From Candidatus Altimarinota bacterium (lineage in GTDB: Bacteria; Patescibacteriota; Gracilibacteria; UBA4473), in NCBI GenBank assembly GCA_020630245.1, contig JAHDBZ010000011.1, positions 4,159 through 27,808 on the forward strand: 23,650 nucleotides of DNA, read 5' to 3'. Numbering within the stretch: position 1 is the stretch's first letter; each line of letters opens with the position of its first letter. Positions 1-7,369 of the stretch are shown here, piece after piece. A model generated the notes under the pieces. It was not told where the DNA came from and searched no databases. It worked only from the letters and a program-made list of their open reading frames with translations. A program made the translations under genes and the position numbers.

Positions 1-817
1 TGCCACAGAGATGACAATTTGTCAGGACATCATCGGTAATATTTTCTGCGAGTCGTTCGTCAAAAACAAAATTTTTCCCTTTAAACTTACATTCCAGCCC
101 TTCAGCTTTGACTTGATGTGCGTAATCAATGATCCCGCCATGGAGCTGATTCACATTTTTAAAGCCATGGTGACGCAGGTAAGCACTGGCTTTTTCACAG
201 CGAATCCCTCCCGTGCAATAAAGCAGTACCGGTTTTTCTTCTTTCCCAGCTAAAAGCTCTTTGGCCTTTGGCAGCTCTTCACGAAAGGTGGCTACGTCTG
301 GACAGATAGCTCCTTCGAAGTGTCCAACCTCTGATTCGTAGAAGTTACGCATGTCCACACACACGGATTCTGGATCATCGAGCAGCTCGTTAAATTCCGC
401 CGCGCTTAGATGTCGTCCCACATCAGAAGCGTCAAAAGTACTATCATCGAGTCCATCGGCCACGATTTTTTCTTTTACTTTGATCGTTAACTTCCAAAAA
501 GAACTTTCGTCTTCGACTGCGTGCTTAAAAGGGACATCTTTAAATATTTCGTAGGCATACAAATCGGCTACAAAAGCGTCCCAGTGCGGTTCTGGTATAT
601 TCATCTGGGCATTAATCCCCTCCGCCGCTACATAAATCCGCCCCAAACACCCCCAAGCATTCCACTTGGTAAAAAGTTCATTGCGAAGGCCCACTGGATC
701 GGCAATCTTTACATAACGATAGAAAGAAATCGTTTTACGCTCAAAATCCTCCGTCGCTAGCTTGGCCAGCGCTTCTTCTTTGTTGAGACGATTTTGGAGT
801 TCCCGGGGAGTGTTCAT
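1..817 (-). CDS. trhO: tRNA uridine(34) hydroxylase TrhO (YceA/rhodanese family), truncated by the window edge
   Basis: TrhO makes 5-hydroxyuridine at wobble position 34 of certain tRNAs in the cytoplasm, an oxygen-dependent step before further modification. I read 272 codons on the minus strand from an ATG at 817; the reading stays open to base 1, so the C-terminus lies outside. Residues 28-118 form the N-terminal acylphosphatase-like domain (ISFYRYVKI, IYVAAEGINAQM). Residues 135-235 form the rhodanese domain with the loop CTGGIRCEKAS, whose first Cys (about residue 201) is the expected catalytic residue. The family signatures VDMRNFYE and GHFEGA are present, and a Cys pair of the C-terminal region (CHLC) begins at residue 268. 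E. coli TrhO is about 350 residues, so some 70 are missing here. The gene is divergent from secA, with no operon partner visible. Confidence 0.93.
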   Translation of the reverse strand, partial: MNTPRELQNRLNKEEALAKLATEDFERKTISFYRYVKIADPVGLRNELFTKWNAWGCLGRIYVAAEGINAQMNIPEPHWDAFVADLYAYEIFKDVPFKHAVEDESSFWKLTIKVKEKIVADGLDDSTFDASDVGRHLSAAEFNELLDDPESVCVDMRNFYESEVGHFEGAICPDVATFREELPKAKELLAGKEEKPVLLYCTGGIRCEKASAYLRHHGFKNVNQLHGGIIDYAHQVKAEGLECKFKGKNFVFDERLAENITDDVLTNCHLCG

Positions 818-826
818 AACAAGCCG

Positions 827-854
827 ATCCTAATAAAACAAAAAAAGAAATCAA
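827..854 (-). promoter_or_regulatory. Candidate promoter of trhO, near-leaderless
   Basis: On the minus strand TTGATT (854-849), a 16-nt spacer and TAGGAT (832-827) resemble a sigma70 promoter. The -10 ends 9 nt before the ATG at 817, so the mRNA would have a leader of only about 0-3 nt. The AGGA inside the -10 could instead be read as a distant Shine-Dalgarno, so this call is tentative. Confidence 0.35.
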
Positions 855-880
855 TATCGAGTACTACGGCTTAAAAACGT

Positions 881-908
881 TTGAAAACCACTATTCTTTC
901 CCTAAACT
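881..908 (+). promoter_or_regulatory. Candidate sigma70-like promoter of secA
   Basis: TTGAAA (881-886, 5 of 6 to consensus), a 16-nt spacer and TAAACT (903-908, 4 of 6) lie 35 nt before the secA ATG. The predicted start near 915 gives a leader of about 28 nt made mostly of the 7-bp tract at 921-941. It is the only reasonable -35/-10 pair seen on the plus strand of the 126-bp divergent gap. Confidence 0.45.
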
Positions 909-920
909 CTGCCAGAAAGA

Positions 921-941
921 AACTCAGCTCTAAGCTCTAAA
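921..941 (+). repeat. Three-unit 7-bp-period tract in the secA leader
   Basis: Three 7-bp units end 2 nt before the secA ATG; the last two are CTCTAAG and CTCTAAA and the first is the diverged AACTCAG. The tract occupies the place where a Shine-Dalgarno sequence would be expected, and none is present. It belongs to the pyrimidine-rich heptamer family also seen at 4256-4304 and 20760-20794. Three units alone would be weak evidence. Confidence 0.5.
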
Positions 942-943
942 AA

Positions 944-3499
944 ATGTTGCAAGCCTTCCTCGATAAACTGGCCGGATCTTACAATCAACAACAGATCCAA
1001 AAACTAGAAAAACTACTTCCTAGTATCAATGCTCAGGAAGAAAAATTCCAAGCGCTTTCAGATAGCGATCTCCAAGCGCAATTCGCTGAATGGCGAAAGA
1101 TTTTGACCGAAAACCCTGAAAAAGTTGATGACCTTATGTCTGAAGTCTTTGCGGGGATCAAAAATGCCGCTCGTCGCTTGGGCGGTAAGTCCTTTGAAGT
1201 TATGGGAAAGGAACAAGTCTGGGAAATGGTTCACTACGATGTCCAACTGATTGGAGGCATCGTACTCCACCAAGGAAAGGTTGCCGAAATGAAAACCGGT
1301 GAAGGAAAAACACTCGTCTGTACACTGCCGGTTATTCTAAATGCGCTATCCAGTAAAGGCGTTCATGTGGTTACGGTAAATGATTATCTAGCCGAACGAG
1401 ATGCAGAATGGATGAAACCGCTTTATGAGTTCTGTGGACTTTCTGTTGGTGTGATCATCGGTGGGGTTTCCCAGGATGAGCGTAAATCGGCTTATCAGGC
1501 TGACATTACCTACGGAACCAATAATGAATTTGGATTTGATTATCTACGGGACAACATGGCCCAAAAAACCGAATACCAAGTCCAAAGACCACTTCACTTC
1601 GCGATCGTGGATGAAGTTGATTCAATCCTCATCGATGAGGCGCGGACGCCGCTTATCATCTCCGCCCCAGCCGAAGAGTCGACTGACAAATATAGCCTCT
1701 ACGCTCGACTCATTCCACAGCTTCAGGAAAACGAAGACTACAACATCGATCTTAAGCAAAAATTAGTGCAGCTAAGCGAGAACGGAATTCGCAAACTCGA
1801 AGGACTGCTGGGCAGTGAAAATCTCTACGCCGAGGGAGGATTTGAGCAAGTACACCACGTTGAAAATGCTCTCAAAGCCAATGTTATCATGCAGCGCGAC
1901 CAAAACTACGTCGTCCAAGACGGAAAAATAGTCATCGTCGATGAATTCACCGGACGATTGATGCCAGGACGTCGTTTCTCCGATGGTCTTCACCAAGCAC
2001 TTGAATCAAAAGAAAACGTCGAAATCCAACGGGAATCTAAGACGCTGGCCACCATTACGTTCCAAAATTACTTCCGACTGTACGAAAAACTAGCGGGAAT
2101 GACTGGGACGGCCGAAACCGAAGCCGAAGAATTCGCTAAGATCTACAAACTCGACACGATCGTGATACCGACTAATCGTCCGATTGCACGGGCGGATTTA
2201 GCCGACAAAATTTTTAAAAATGAACGTGGGAAGTTTAAAGCCCTGGCTACAACCGTTAAAAAACTACATCAAAACGGACAACCGGTCCTCATCGGAACGG
2301 TAAACATTGATAAATCTGAAGAGCTCTCTCGTATGCTCAAATCAGAAGGCATCCCGCACGAAGTTCTCAACGCTAAGCAACACGAACGAGAAGCCGAAAT
2401 TGTTGCTAAAGCCGGACAACCAGGCGCGGTAACCATCGCCACCAACATGGCCGGGCGTGGAACCGACATCAAACTCGGCGAAGGCGTTCGTGAAGCCGGA
2501 GGTCTTGCGATTCTTGGTACCGAAAGACACGAATCTCGTCGGATCGATAATCAACTCCGTGGGCGTTCAGGACGTCAGGGAGATCCTGGCTACTCACAGT
2601 TTTATGTCGCTATGACCGATCAACTCATGCGCCGTTTTGGTGGAGAAAAAATGGCCGGTGTCATGGAACGCATGGGGCTCCCCGAAGACGAAGCCATTGA
2701 AAACCCAATGATTAGTCGTTCTGTAGAAAACGCTCAGAAAAAAATCGAAGGTTTCCACTTTGACGCACGAAAACATGTCGTGCAGTACGATGATGTAATG
2801 AATATCCACCGTGAAAAGATTTATGCTCGCCGCGCTAAACTACTTGGTTCTGATGTGATCCTTGATGACCTGGATCAAATGTGCCGCGACCTAGTTGGAC
2901 AACTTGTCGACAACCACTGCCCAACACCACAATACAGCACCAGCTGGGATCTCGAAGAGCTAACAGAAACGATCAACAGCGTTCACCAGATGGGGCTCAA
3001 AGCCGAAAGTCTTGTCGAATATAACTATCGTGAAGACCTCCAAGAGTGGCTTACCGAGCTCTTACTCAAGGCCTGGGAAAACAAAAAATCACAATTCCCC
3101 GTCGAAGTCGTTGATGACGTTGCCAAACAAATCACACTCCGTTCGATCGACCAACTCTGGCTCGAACACATCGACGAGATGACGCATCTCCGAGATCGAG
3201 TTGCCCTGGCTGGCTACGCGCAGAAAGACCCTATCATGGAGTACAAAGCTGAGTCGTTTAGAATGTTTTCTGGGCTTTTACAGGGCATTCGTCTGACCTC
3301 AATTGCAAATCTATTCCGAGTACAGTTCCGTGCGAATCTCGAACTCGAAGCCAAGGATTACAGCGATGCCCAGACCAATGCCGGAGAGATCAACGAAACA
3401 TTAGAAAACACTGGCGAATTTAATGTCGGGCAAAAACAATCAGCGCCACCAATGTCTCGACAACAACGTCGTGCTCAAGAACGAAAGAACAATAAGTAG
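944..3499 (+). CDS. secA: Preprotein translocase ATPase SecA, without C-terminal zinc domain
   Basis: SecA is the motor that drives unfolded preproteins through SecYEG using ATP. The 851-residue product has the full helicase core: Walker A in AEMKTGEGKT (about 114-123), the DEVD Walker B box (223-226) followed by the SecA signature SILIDEARTPLIIS, the preprotein-binding region, GTAETEAEEF, and the NBD2 motifs NMAGRGTDI (about 501-509) and QLRGRSGRQGDPG (about 536-548). The helical scaffold and wing region include RSIDQLWLEHIDEMTHLRDRV. The C-terminus ends in a basic stretch (SRQQRRAQERKNNK) and lacks the CxCxSGxxxxC[HC] zinc motif that binds SecB and lipid in many bacteria. The start gives the canonical short N-terminal helix (MLQAFLDKLAG). 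No SD is visible; a 7-bp tract precedes the ATG. Every secreted protein in this window is a probable client. Confidence 0.98.
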   Translation: MLQAFLDKLAGSYNQQQIQKLEKLLPSINAQEEKFQALSDSDLQAQFAEWRKILTENPEKVDDLMSEVFAGIKNAARRLGGKSFEVMGKEQVWEMVHYDVQLIGGIVLHQGKVAEMKTGEGKTLVCTLPVILNALSSKGVHVVTVNDYLAERDAEWMKPLYEFCGLSVGVIIGGVSQDERKSAYQADITYGTNNEFGFDYLRDNMAQKTEYQVQRPLHFAIVDEVDSILIDEARTPLIISAPAEESTDKYSLYARLIPQLQENEDYNIDLKQKLVQLSENGIRKLEGLLGSENLYAEGGFEQVHHVENALKANVIMQRDQNYVVQDGKIVIVDEFTGRLMPGRRFSDGLHQALESKENVEIQRESKTLATITFQNYFRLYEKLAGMTGTAETEAEEFAKIYKLDTIVIPTNRPIARADLADKIFKNERGKFKALATTVKKLHQNGQPVLIGTVNIDKSEELSRMLKSEGIPHEVLNAKQHEREAEIVAKAGQPGAVTIATNMAGRGTDIKLGEGVREAGGLAILGTERHESRRIDNQLRGRSGRQGDPGYSQFYVAMTDQLMRRFGGEKMAGVMERMGLPEDEAIENPMISRSVENAQKKIEGFHFDARKHVVQYDDVMNIHREKIYARRAKLLGSDVILDDLDQMCRDLVGQLVDNHCPTPQYSTSWDLEELTETINSVHQMGLKAESLVEYNYREDLQEWLTELLLKAWENKKSQFPVEVVDDVAKQITLRSIDQLWLEHIDEMTHLRDRVALAGYAQKDPIMEYKAESFRMFSGLLQGIRLTSIANLFRVQFRANLELEAKDYSDAQTNAGEINETLENTGEFNVGQKQSAPPMSRQQRRAQERKNNK

Positions 3500-3560
3500 T
3501 TAATTGTAAAATTTCCACATTGCGACATTACCTCTAGTTTCTTCTCTGGCCGGTTTGCTC

Positions 3561-3566
3561 TAAAAT
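3561..3566 (+). promoter_or_regulatory. Candidate -10 element giving a leaderless mRNA for the 3574 gene
   Basis: TAAAAT (5 of 6 to TATAAT) ends 7 nt before the ATG at 3574, so transcription would begin at or within a nucleotide of the start codon. No good -35 hexamer lies 16-18 nt upstream (the best is TTTCTT). Read-through from secA, 74 bp upstream on the same strand, is the alternative. Confidence 0.35.
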
Positions 3567-3573
3567 AAAAGAA

Positions 3574-4251
3574 ATGAAGGTTCGTCACTGCTCACTGCTT
3601 ACGGCTCACTGCTTTCTCTTAGTTATCCTATCGCCCTCAGTGGCTCAGGCCTATGAATTTGATAATACGCCGGTAACCACTTGCTGGAACGAAGGAGGAA
3701 TCATTGATTTCACACTTTATGACGACACCAACGAAGGCGCTTACTTTGATAAAAATCAGTGTAAAAACGTCGAATCGAACAAACTCGAACGCAATGCGTT
3801 CATGGCTTACGGAGCACCTGAAATGGAGAAGATTAACACCGTCATGCAGGACAAACTCCACACCCTCTGGCTCGATCAAGGTGGCCATGGGGAAGCCTTG
3901 GTCGGCGAAAGTATAAATCTCTATCGCACCTATAACTACTGCCTCGAAAGTCTCTGTCAGCTGATCGCTCGTGATTGCGGATCTGACAATCTAGCGAGTG
4001 ACAGTCAGGCGAATCGTAACCGGTGTCTCAATCGCAAGGATCGTCTCCTAGAACTTTCACAAGCACAGATCCGTATGCAGGTCGAAAGCAACGTAGAACG
4101 TAAAACACGCAGTCTTTTCGTCGAAAAGATGAGTGCTCTAAGTCTTCGTTTTGATAAATGGCTCCACCCCCGACTTAGACATGTAAATCGAAACATTGCA
4201 CGCTCAGCAAATTCAATCCTCGCTCTCGCCCGAGAAACCTGGTCTCGCTAA
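3574..4251 (+). CDS. Small secreted protein with conserved cysteines, unknown function
   Basis: I do not recognise a named family. The 225-residue product starts with a signal peptide (residues 1-26, cleavage likely after AQA). The mature part holds Cys at roughly 37, 57, 124, 129, 136 and 150, then a long, charged, mostly helical C-terminal half with no Pro-rich or membrane segment. The Cys pair in CGSDNLASD...NRNRC resembles the pair CTTDSLLENRNDC in the 6590-7369 product, and both are followed by about 70-90 helical residues, suggesting distant paralogy. The hydrophobic core of the signal peptide is encoded by a 7-bp-period repeat (3586-3613). The gene follows secA by 74 bp on the same strand and converges on the giant-protein operon, so it may act with it at the cell surface. 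Disulfide formation is likely but inferred. Confidence 0.8.
   Translation: MKVRHCSLLTAHCFLLVILSPSVAQAYEFDNTPVTTCWNEGGIIDFTLYDDTNEGAYFDKNQCKNVESNKLERNAFMAYGAPEMEKINTVMQDKLHTLWLDQGGHGEALVGESINLYRTYNYCLESLCQLIARDCGSDNLASDSQANRNRCLNRKDRLLELSQAQIRMQVESNVERKTRSLFVEKMSALSLRFDKWLHPRLRHVNRNIARSANSILALARETWSR
3586..3613 (+). repeat. 7-bp tandem tract (CACTGCT) inside the 3574 signal-peptide codons
   Basis: Four consecutive heptamers: CACTGCT at 3586-3592, 3593-3599 and 3607-3613, with one variant, TACGGCT, at 3600-3606. The tract begins 12 nt after the ATG and encodes part of the hydrophobic signal peptide. The consensus CACYGCT matches the plus-strand reading of the tract at 18818-18845. Confidence 0.75.
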
Positions 4252-4255
4252 AATA

Positions 4256-4304
4256 AGTTCTCAGCTCTCAGTTCTTACTTCCCACTTCTAACTTCTTACT
4301 TCAC
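4256..4304 (+). repeat. Seven-unit 7-bp-period tract after the 3574 gene
   Basis: Seven units in unbroken 7-bp register, each matching A[GC][TC]TC[TC]N or close to it; they run from AGTTCTC through ACTTCTA and ACTTCTT to ACTTCAC. The tract starts 4 nt after the TAA stop at 4249-4251. The unit ACTTCTA recurs exactly at 20781-20787. No hairpin or terminator is formed by it. Confidence 0.8.
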
Positions 4305-4307
4305 GAG

Positions 4308-4382
4308 ATCCTTTCCTTCAACAGACTCAGGACAGGCTGCTCAGGATAATTTTGACTAGCAGCTCGCTAAGCTCGCTGAGTC
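4308..4382. repeat. Cluster of short direct and inverted repeats between convergent genes
   Basis: CTCAGGA occurs at 4326-4332 and 4340-4346, exactly 14 bp apart. AGCTCGCT[AG] occurs twice in tandem at 4361-4378. On the minus strand, CCTGAGTCTGTTGAAGG (4331-4315) differs at two positions from a motif, CCTGAGCCTGTCGAAGG, that I recall as dispersed in many unrelated bacterial genomes; this comparison is from memory. GACTAGC (4354-4360) can pair imperfectly with GCTGAGTC (4375-4382), but no T-run follows on either strand, so I do not call a terminator. Confidence 0.5.
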
Positions 4383-4386
4383 TCAA

Positions 4387-5487
4387 TTAATTAAAGCTTT
4401 GCTCTGGCGACCACTTTTTCTTTTCCGGATACGTATTTTTTCCCCACCAACAGAAGACTTTGGCATGCTGACGCTGGCAGACATTTTCAATCGCATCTAG
4501 GCTCGCTTCTAGCGATGTATTGAGTTCATCCAGCGTCGGCAGGATTGGTTGAGAGGCTTCATCGGTTTCAAAACGAGCGGCATAAGCATCTAACAACGCG
4601 CCAGAAGCAACACTCCGCTGTACCCAATAATTACGATCATTTTCCCATTTGGCTCGACGGATAGCTGTGTCGGCCTGAATCTCTCGGCCACTTACGAGGT
4701 TTTCAGTTCGGACTTCTGCATCCTGACTATCAAATGTGCCAGGGCGTTGTCCCCAGTTAAAGACCGCTTTCCAGTAATCAAGAAAATTTTTACCGGCGCC
4801 TTCTGGCACATCGACAGAGGTCTCTGCACTTTCATTTTCACCAGTGTCGACCTGTAGCTGTGATTGATTCTTATCGAGATCAAATTGCCACTGATCCAAT
4901 GACCGCACGGGTGGCACAAATCCCTCAATATCTACCGAACGATCAGCTCCTGGCAAAAATTCCGAAGTATCATCAGCCGAACCAGATTCGTAACGACACG
5001 TTGCCAGATTCTGCGCCCCTAGTTCAAACCGCAAACTCCGTCGCTGCTCATCAGTAAGCGCTAAGCTCGGATCGCGCGCAATGACATCACTACAATCCGA
5101 AGACCAATTGACCCCTAAAGGATATACCAAGAGACTAAAAATTTCTTTTTCAAAAAACTCCTGACGACACACCGCATACTCCGTGATGCGTTTGTCGCTT
5201 GTATTATTGGCTCTAACTTTATCCAAGCGTTCGTAAGCTATCTGATACTTTTCATAAATTTTTAGCATCTCTGCCGGCATAGATTTTGTGGCTTGTGCAT
5301 TGGATCGGTCCCAAAAATGAGCCTGTGAATAAAAATCGACCGAATGCGAATCCCCCGGCGCGGGCAGCTCGTTATGCACGTAATCATAAAATTGATTGGT
5401 AAGCGTCTCAAAAGTATCGATTTCACACGACTGCCCCCAGGCAATACCTGGAATAAAAAATAGTAACCCATAAATCTTTCTCATCAT
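4387..5487 (-). CDS. Secreted Cys-containing protein, last gene of the giant-protein operon
   Basis: Unrecognised family. The 366-residue product carries a signal peptide (residues 1-18, cleavage likely after AWG, before QSCEID). The mature protein is acidic and mainly helical. It has Cys at about residue 20, mid-protein positions in AVCRQEF, SSDCSDVIARD and LATCRYES, and a final pair in NVCQRQHAKVFCWWGKN, consistent with structural disulfides. No transmembrane segment follows the signal peptide and no enzymatic motif is visible. Its ATG overlaps the TGA of the upstream gene by 4 nt (ATGA), implying translational coupling. The codon before the conventional signal start is also Met (MM), so the true start could be either. 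It is probably a subunit or accessory of the surface assembly built around the giant protein; that role is inferred from context only. Confidence 0.8.
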   Translation of the reverse strand: MMRKIYGLLFFIPGIAWGQSCEIDTFETLTNQFYDYVHNELPAPGDSHSVDFYSQAHFWDRSNAQATKSMPAEMLKIYEKYQIAYERLDKVRANNTSDKRITEYAVCRQEFFEKEIFSLLVYPLGVNWSSDCSDVIARDPSLALTDEQRRSLRFELGAQNLATCRYESGSADDTSEFLPGADRSVDIEGFVPPVRSLDQWQFDLDKNQSQLQVDTGENESAETSVDVPEGAGKNFLDYWKAVFNWGQRPGTFDSQDAEVRTENLVSGREIQADTAIRRAKWENDRNYWVQRSVASGALLDAYAARFETDEASQPILPTLDELNTSLEASLDAIENVCQRQHAKVFCWWGKNTYPEKKKWSPEQSFN

Positions 5488-6590
5488 CGGTCTGGTTTAT
5501 CATAAAAAGTCTCGAGCGTTTCCTGGATTTCTAAAACTTGAGTTTTCATGGAATGCACGTGCTGCGCTAGATGCGACACCGCTTTGTCATATAGATAATT
5601 TTGCTGATCACGATCGTAAATAGCCCCTCCACGGCGAACGCCTAGGGCTTGCAGAGAGATAAGTTCTGCGATGAGCGCGTCCTGTTCTTTGGCGAGTTCG
5701 GTAGCGGCCAGCTGTCGATCTAAGTCAGAAAAATAGTCTTTATCGTCGCGCGTCACAATCCAAGTTATCAGCGGCACAATCAAATCTTTTGGAGACTGCA
5801 CCGTCAGAAAACTAATCACTTCTGGCTTGGTATCAAAAGCTTCTGGCGTCGAGAACTGGCGTTGCAGAGAGTTGATGCGTGGCGACATCTGCGCCATTGC
5901 TTGTCCTGGTTCAAAGAAACGTTTGGTCGGATACTCGATATTGAGCGGTTTACTGTTGAGTTTTTCGGTGTGGGTTTTCAGATCTTCGATAGCGGCACTG
6001 ATCGCGCGCGGGTCTTTGGGGTACTGAGCAGATGGATTAGCCAGGTTAACACCAATGCCAGCGTTATTACTTACTGAACGCGGATCCCCTATCTGCCAGT
6101 CCTCTTTTTCTCGAGCTAATCCTGCCTCATTCTGGGCAAATTTCGGATTCGTTCTCCCCCATTTAGATCCAAAGAGGATCTGATCAATAAGGTTTAGATC
6201 GTAGATCAGGTCAATGGCTCCATTATCTTCTCGTTCATCCTGTAGTTGCGGCTGAGAAATGACTCGGGCCAAGAGATCTTTTTCTAGCTGGAGTGTATCT
6301 TTTTCAAAATTGTATTGATTGAGAATCCGATCACGGAAAGCTGGAGATTTAAGGCCAATGTTGAGGGTGTCGCTGACTAAGGTTTCTACAACCGCTCGTT
6401 CCTCTTCATCATCTAAAACTCTGTCCAAAGGAATATAGACCGGAGATTCCAGACGCTCATAGAGCAATGCTTCGTCGCCGACAACTTCTATTTCTGATTT
6501 CGCCGTATCATAGATATTTAGGTACCCAGACAGGTCAGCGGCGTTCGCCGTCGTCCAGAGTCCGAGTAGTAATATAAATAAGTAAGGCAT
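5484..6590 (-). CDS. Secreted helical protein without cysteines, third gene of the giant-protein operon
   Basis: Unrecognised family. The 368-residue product has a signal peptide (residues 1-17, cleavage likely after ANA, before ADLSGY) and then a charged, Gln/Asp/Glu-rich, mostly helical chain with no cysteine, unlike its operon partners. The segment near residues 265-285 (LIVPLITWIVTRDD) is the most hydrophobic part of the mature protein but is too short and interrupted for a confident membrane helix. The C-terminal 100 residues look coiled-coil-prone (QLAATELAKEQDALIAELI, then a long amphipathic helix). Its ATG shares the last A of the upstream stop (TAATG). Co-export with the giant protein is likely; its actual job is unknown. 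Confidence 0.8.
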   Translation of the reverse strand: MPYLFILLLGLWTTANAADLSGYLNIYDTAKSEIEVVGDEALLYERLESPVYIPLDRVLDDEEERAVVETLVSDTLNIGLKSPAFRDRILNQYNFEKDTLQLEKDLLARVISQPQLQDEREDNGAIDLIYDLNLIDQILFGSKWGRTNPKFAQNEAGLAREKEDWQIGDPRSVSNNAGIGVNLANPSAQYPKDPRAISAAIEDLKTHTEKLNSKPLNIEYPTKRFFEPGQAMAQMSPRINSLQRQFSTPEAFDTKPEVISFLTVQSPKDLIVPLITWIVTRDDKDYFSDLDRQLAATELAKEQDALIAELISLQALGVRRGGAIYDRDQQNYLYDKAVSHLAQHVHSMKTQVLEIQETLETFYDKPDR

Positions 6591-7369
6591 TATTCAGCGT
6601 TAAGAGAACTAGCTTTCTGTGAAGAAGCGTCATGAAATTTTAAGGGCCATTTTTCGAGCGCGATCCGCGCAAGATCAAGTCGACGATATGTGTTTTCAAG
6701 TGACTCAGCCATCACCACTAACCAACCGTGCAGGCTCCAGCTTTCGGTCAGTCTTTCGTAACGAGTAAGACTGAGTTCAAGCGTGTTGCGTGCCAGCATT
6801 TGATCGGCCTCAATACGAGCCTGTTCTTCCGCACAATCATTACGATTCTCCAGTAAAGAATCCGTTGTACATTGTTCTAAAAGTATTTCTGGCCGAGTTT
6901 TGAAATACGCGTATTCCTGATAAGCACAAAACTCGTTATAAGCTGCCTCTGCAACTCGACAGAAAGAATATTCTTTCTTGGCGTTGCTACCGCTCGCTTC
7001 GCAAAATGAATTAAACCCAGCATTTTCTTGCGTCAACACAATTGCCGAAAAGTTCTGAGCGCAACTTTTTGGACTTTGACCAACGGATATAAGCTCATAA
7101 TCGGAATCAAGATCAGACAACTTATCAGCAAAAAACGCACGTTCTTTTTCAAGCCAACCAGCCGTTGCTGTGCTAAATAAACACCCCATGGTCTCATGAT
7201 AACGAGGTGCAGTTTCAGCAAACGAAGCTTCCAAATCATAAGTCACCGAGGCATTACAATAATCCTGCACTCGCGCAAAATCCGAAAACAGTGTCTCTTT
7301 GACATCAAAAGCCTGAGCAACATTGAGCCCTATCATACTAACGACGGCTAATTGTAAGAGATATCGCAT
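6590..7369 (-). CDS. Secreted Cys-containing helical protein, second gene of the giant-protein operon
   Basis: The 259-residue product has a signal peptide (residues 1-20, AQA cleavage before FDVKET). The mature part has Cys at about 38, 62, 103, 123 and 137, then FCAYQE, and the pair in QCTTDSLLENRNDC. A long helical tail follows, containing LTRYERLTESWSLHGWL and ending in a WPLKFHDASS motif. I recall similar C-terminal layouts (helices, a short aromatic motif, a KF-D-A-S/T end) in uncharacterised secreted proteins of CPR bacteria; this is memory, not a search result. The Cys/NRN pair resembles that of the 3574-4251 product. The start codon overlaps the stop of the giant gene by one base (TAATG), so translation depends on ribosomes finishing that 10-kb frame. 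Function unknown. Confidence 0.8.
   Translation of the reverse strand: MRYLLQLAVVSMIGLNVAQAFDVKETLFSDFARVQDYCNASVTYDLEASFAETAPRYHETMGCLFSTATAGWLEKERAFFADKLSDLDSDYELISVGQSPKSCAQNFSAIVLTQENAGFNSFCEASGSNAKKEYSFCRVAEAAYNEFCAYQEYAYFKTRPEILLEQCTTDSLLENRNDCAEEQARIEADQMLARNTLELSLTRYERLTESWSLHGWLVVMAESLENTYRRLDLARIALEKWPLKFHDASSQKASSLNAE

Noticed and set aside
11..760. Plus-strand open frames at 11-253, 351-554 and 521-760
   Set aside because: They are antisense to the well-supported trhO frame, whose rhodanese motif is intact.
3586..4304. Possible CRISPR array from periodic repeats
   Set aside because: Units are 7 bp with no spacers, and no cas genes are present.
4354..4382. Rho-independent terminator between the convergent genes
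   Set aside because: The stem is imperfect, with a bulge, and no T-run follows on either strand.
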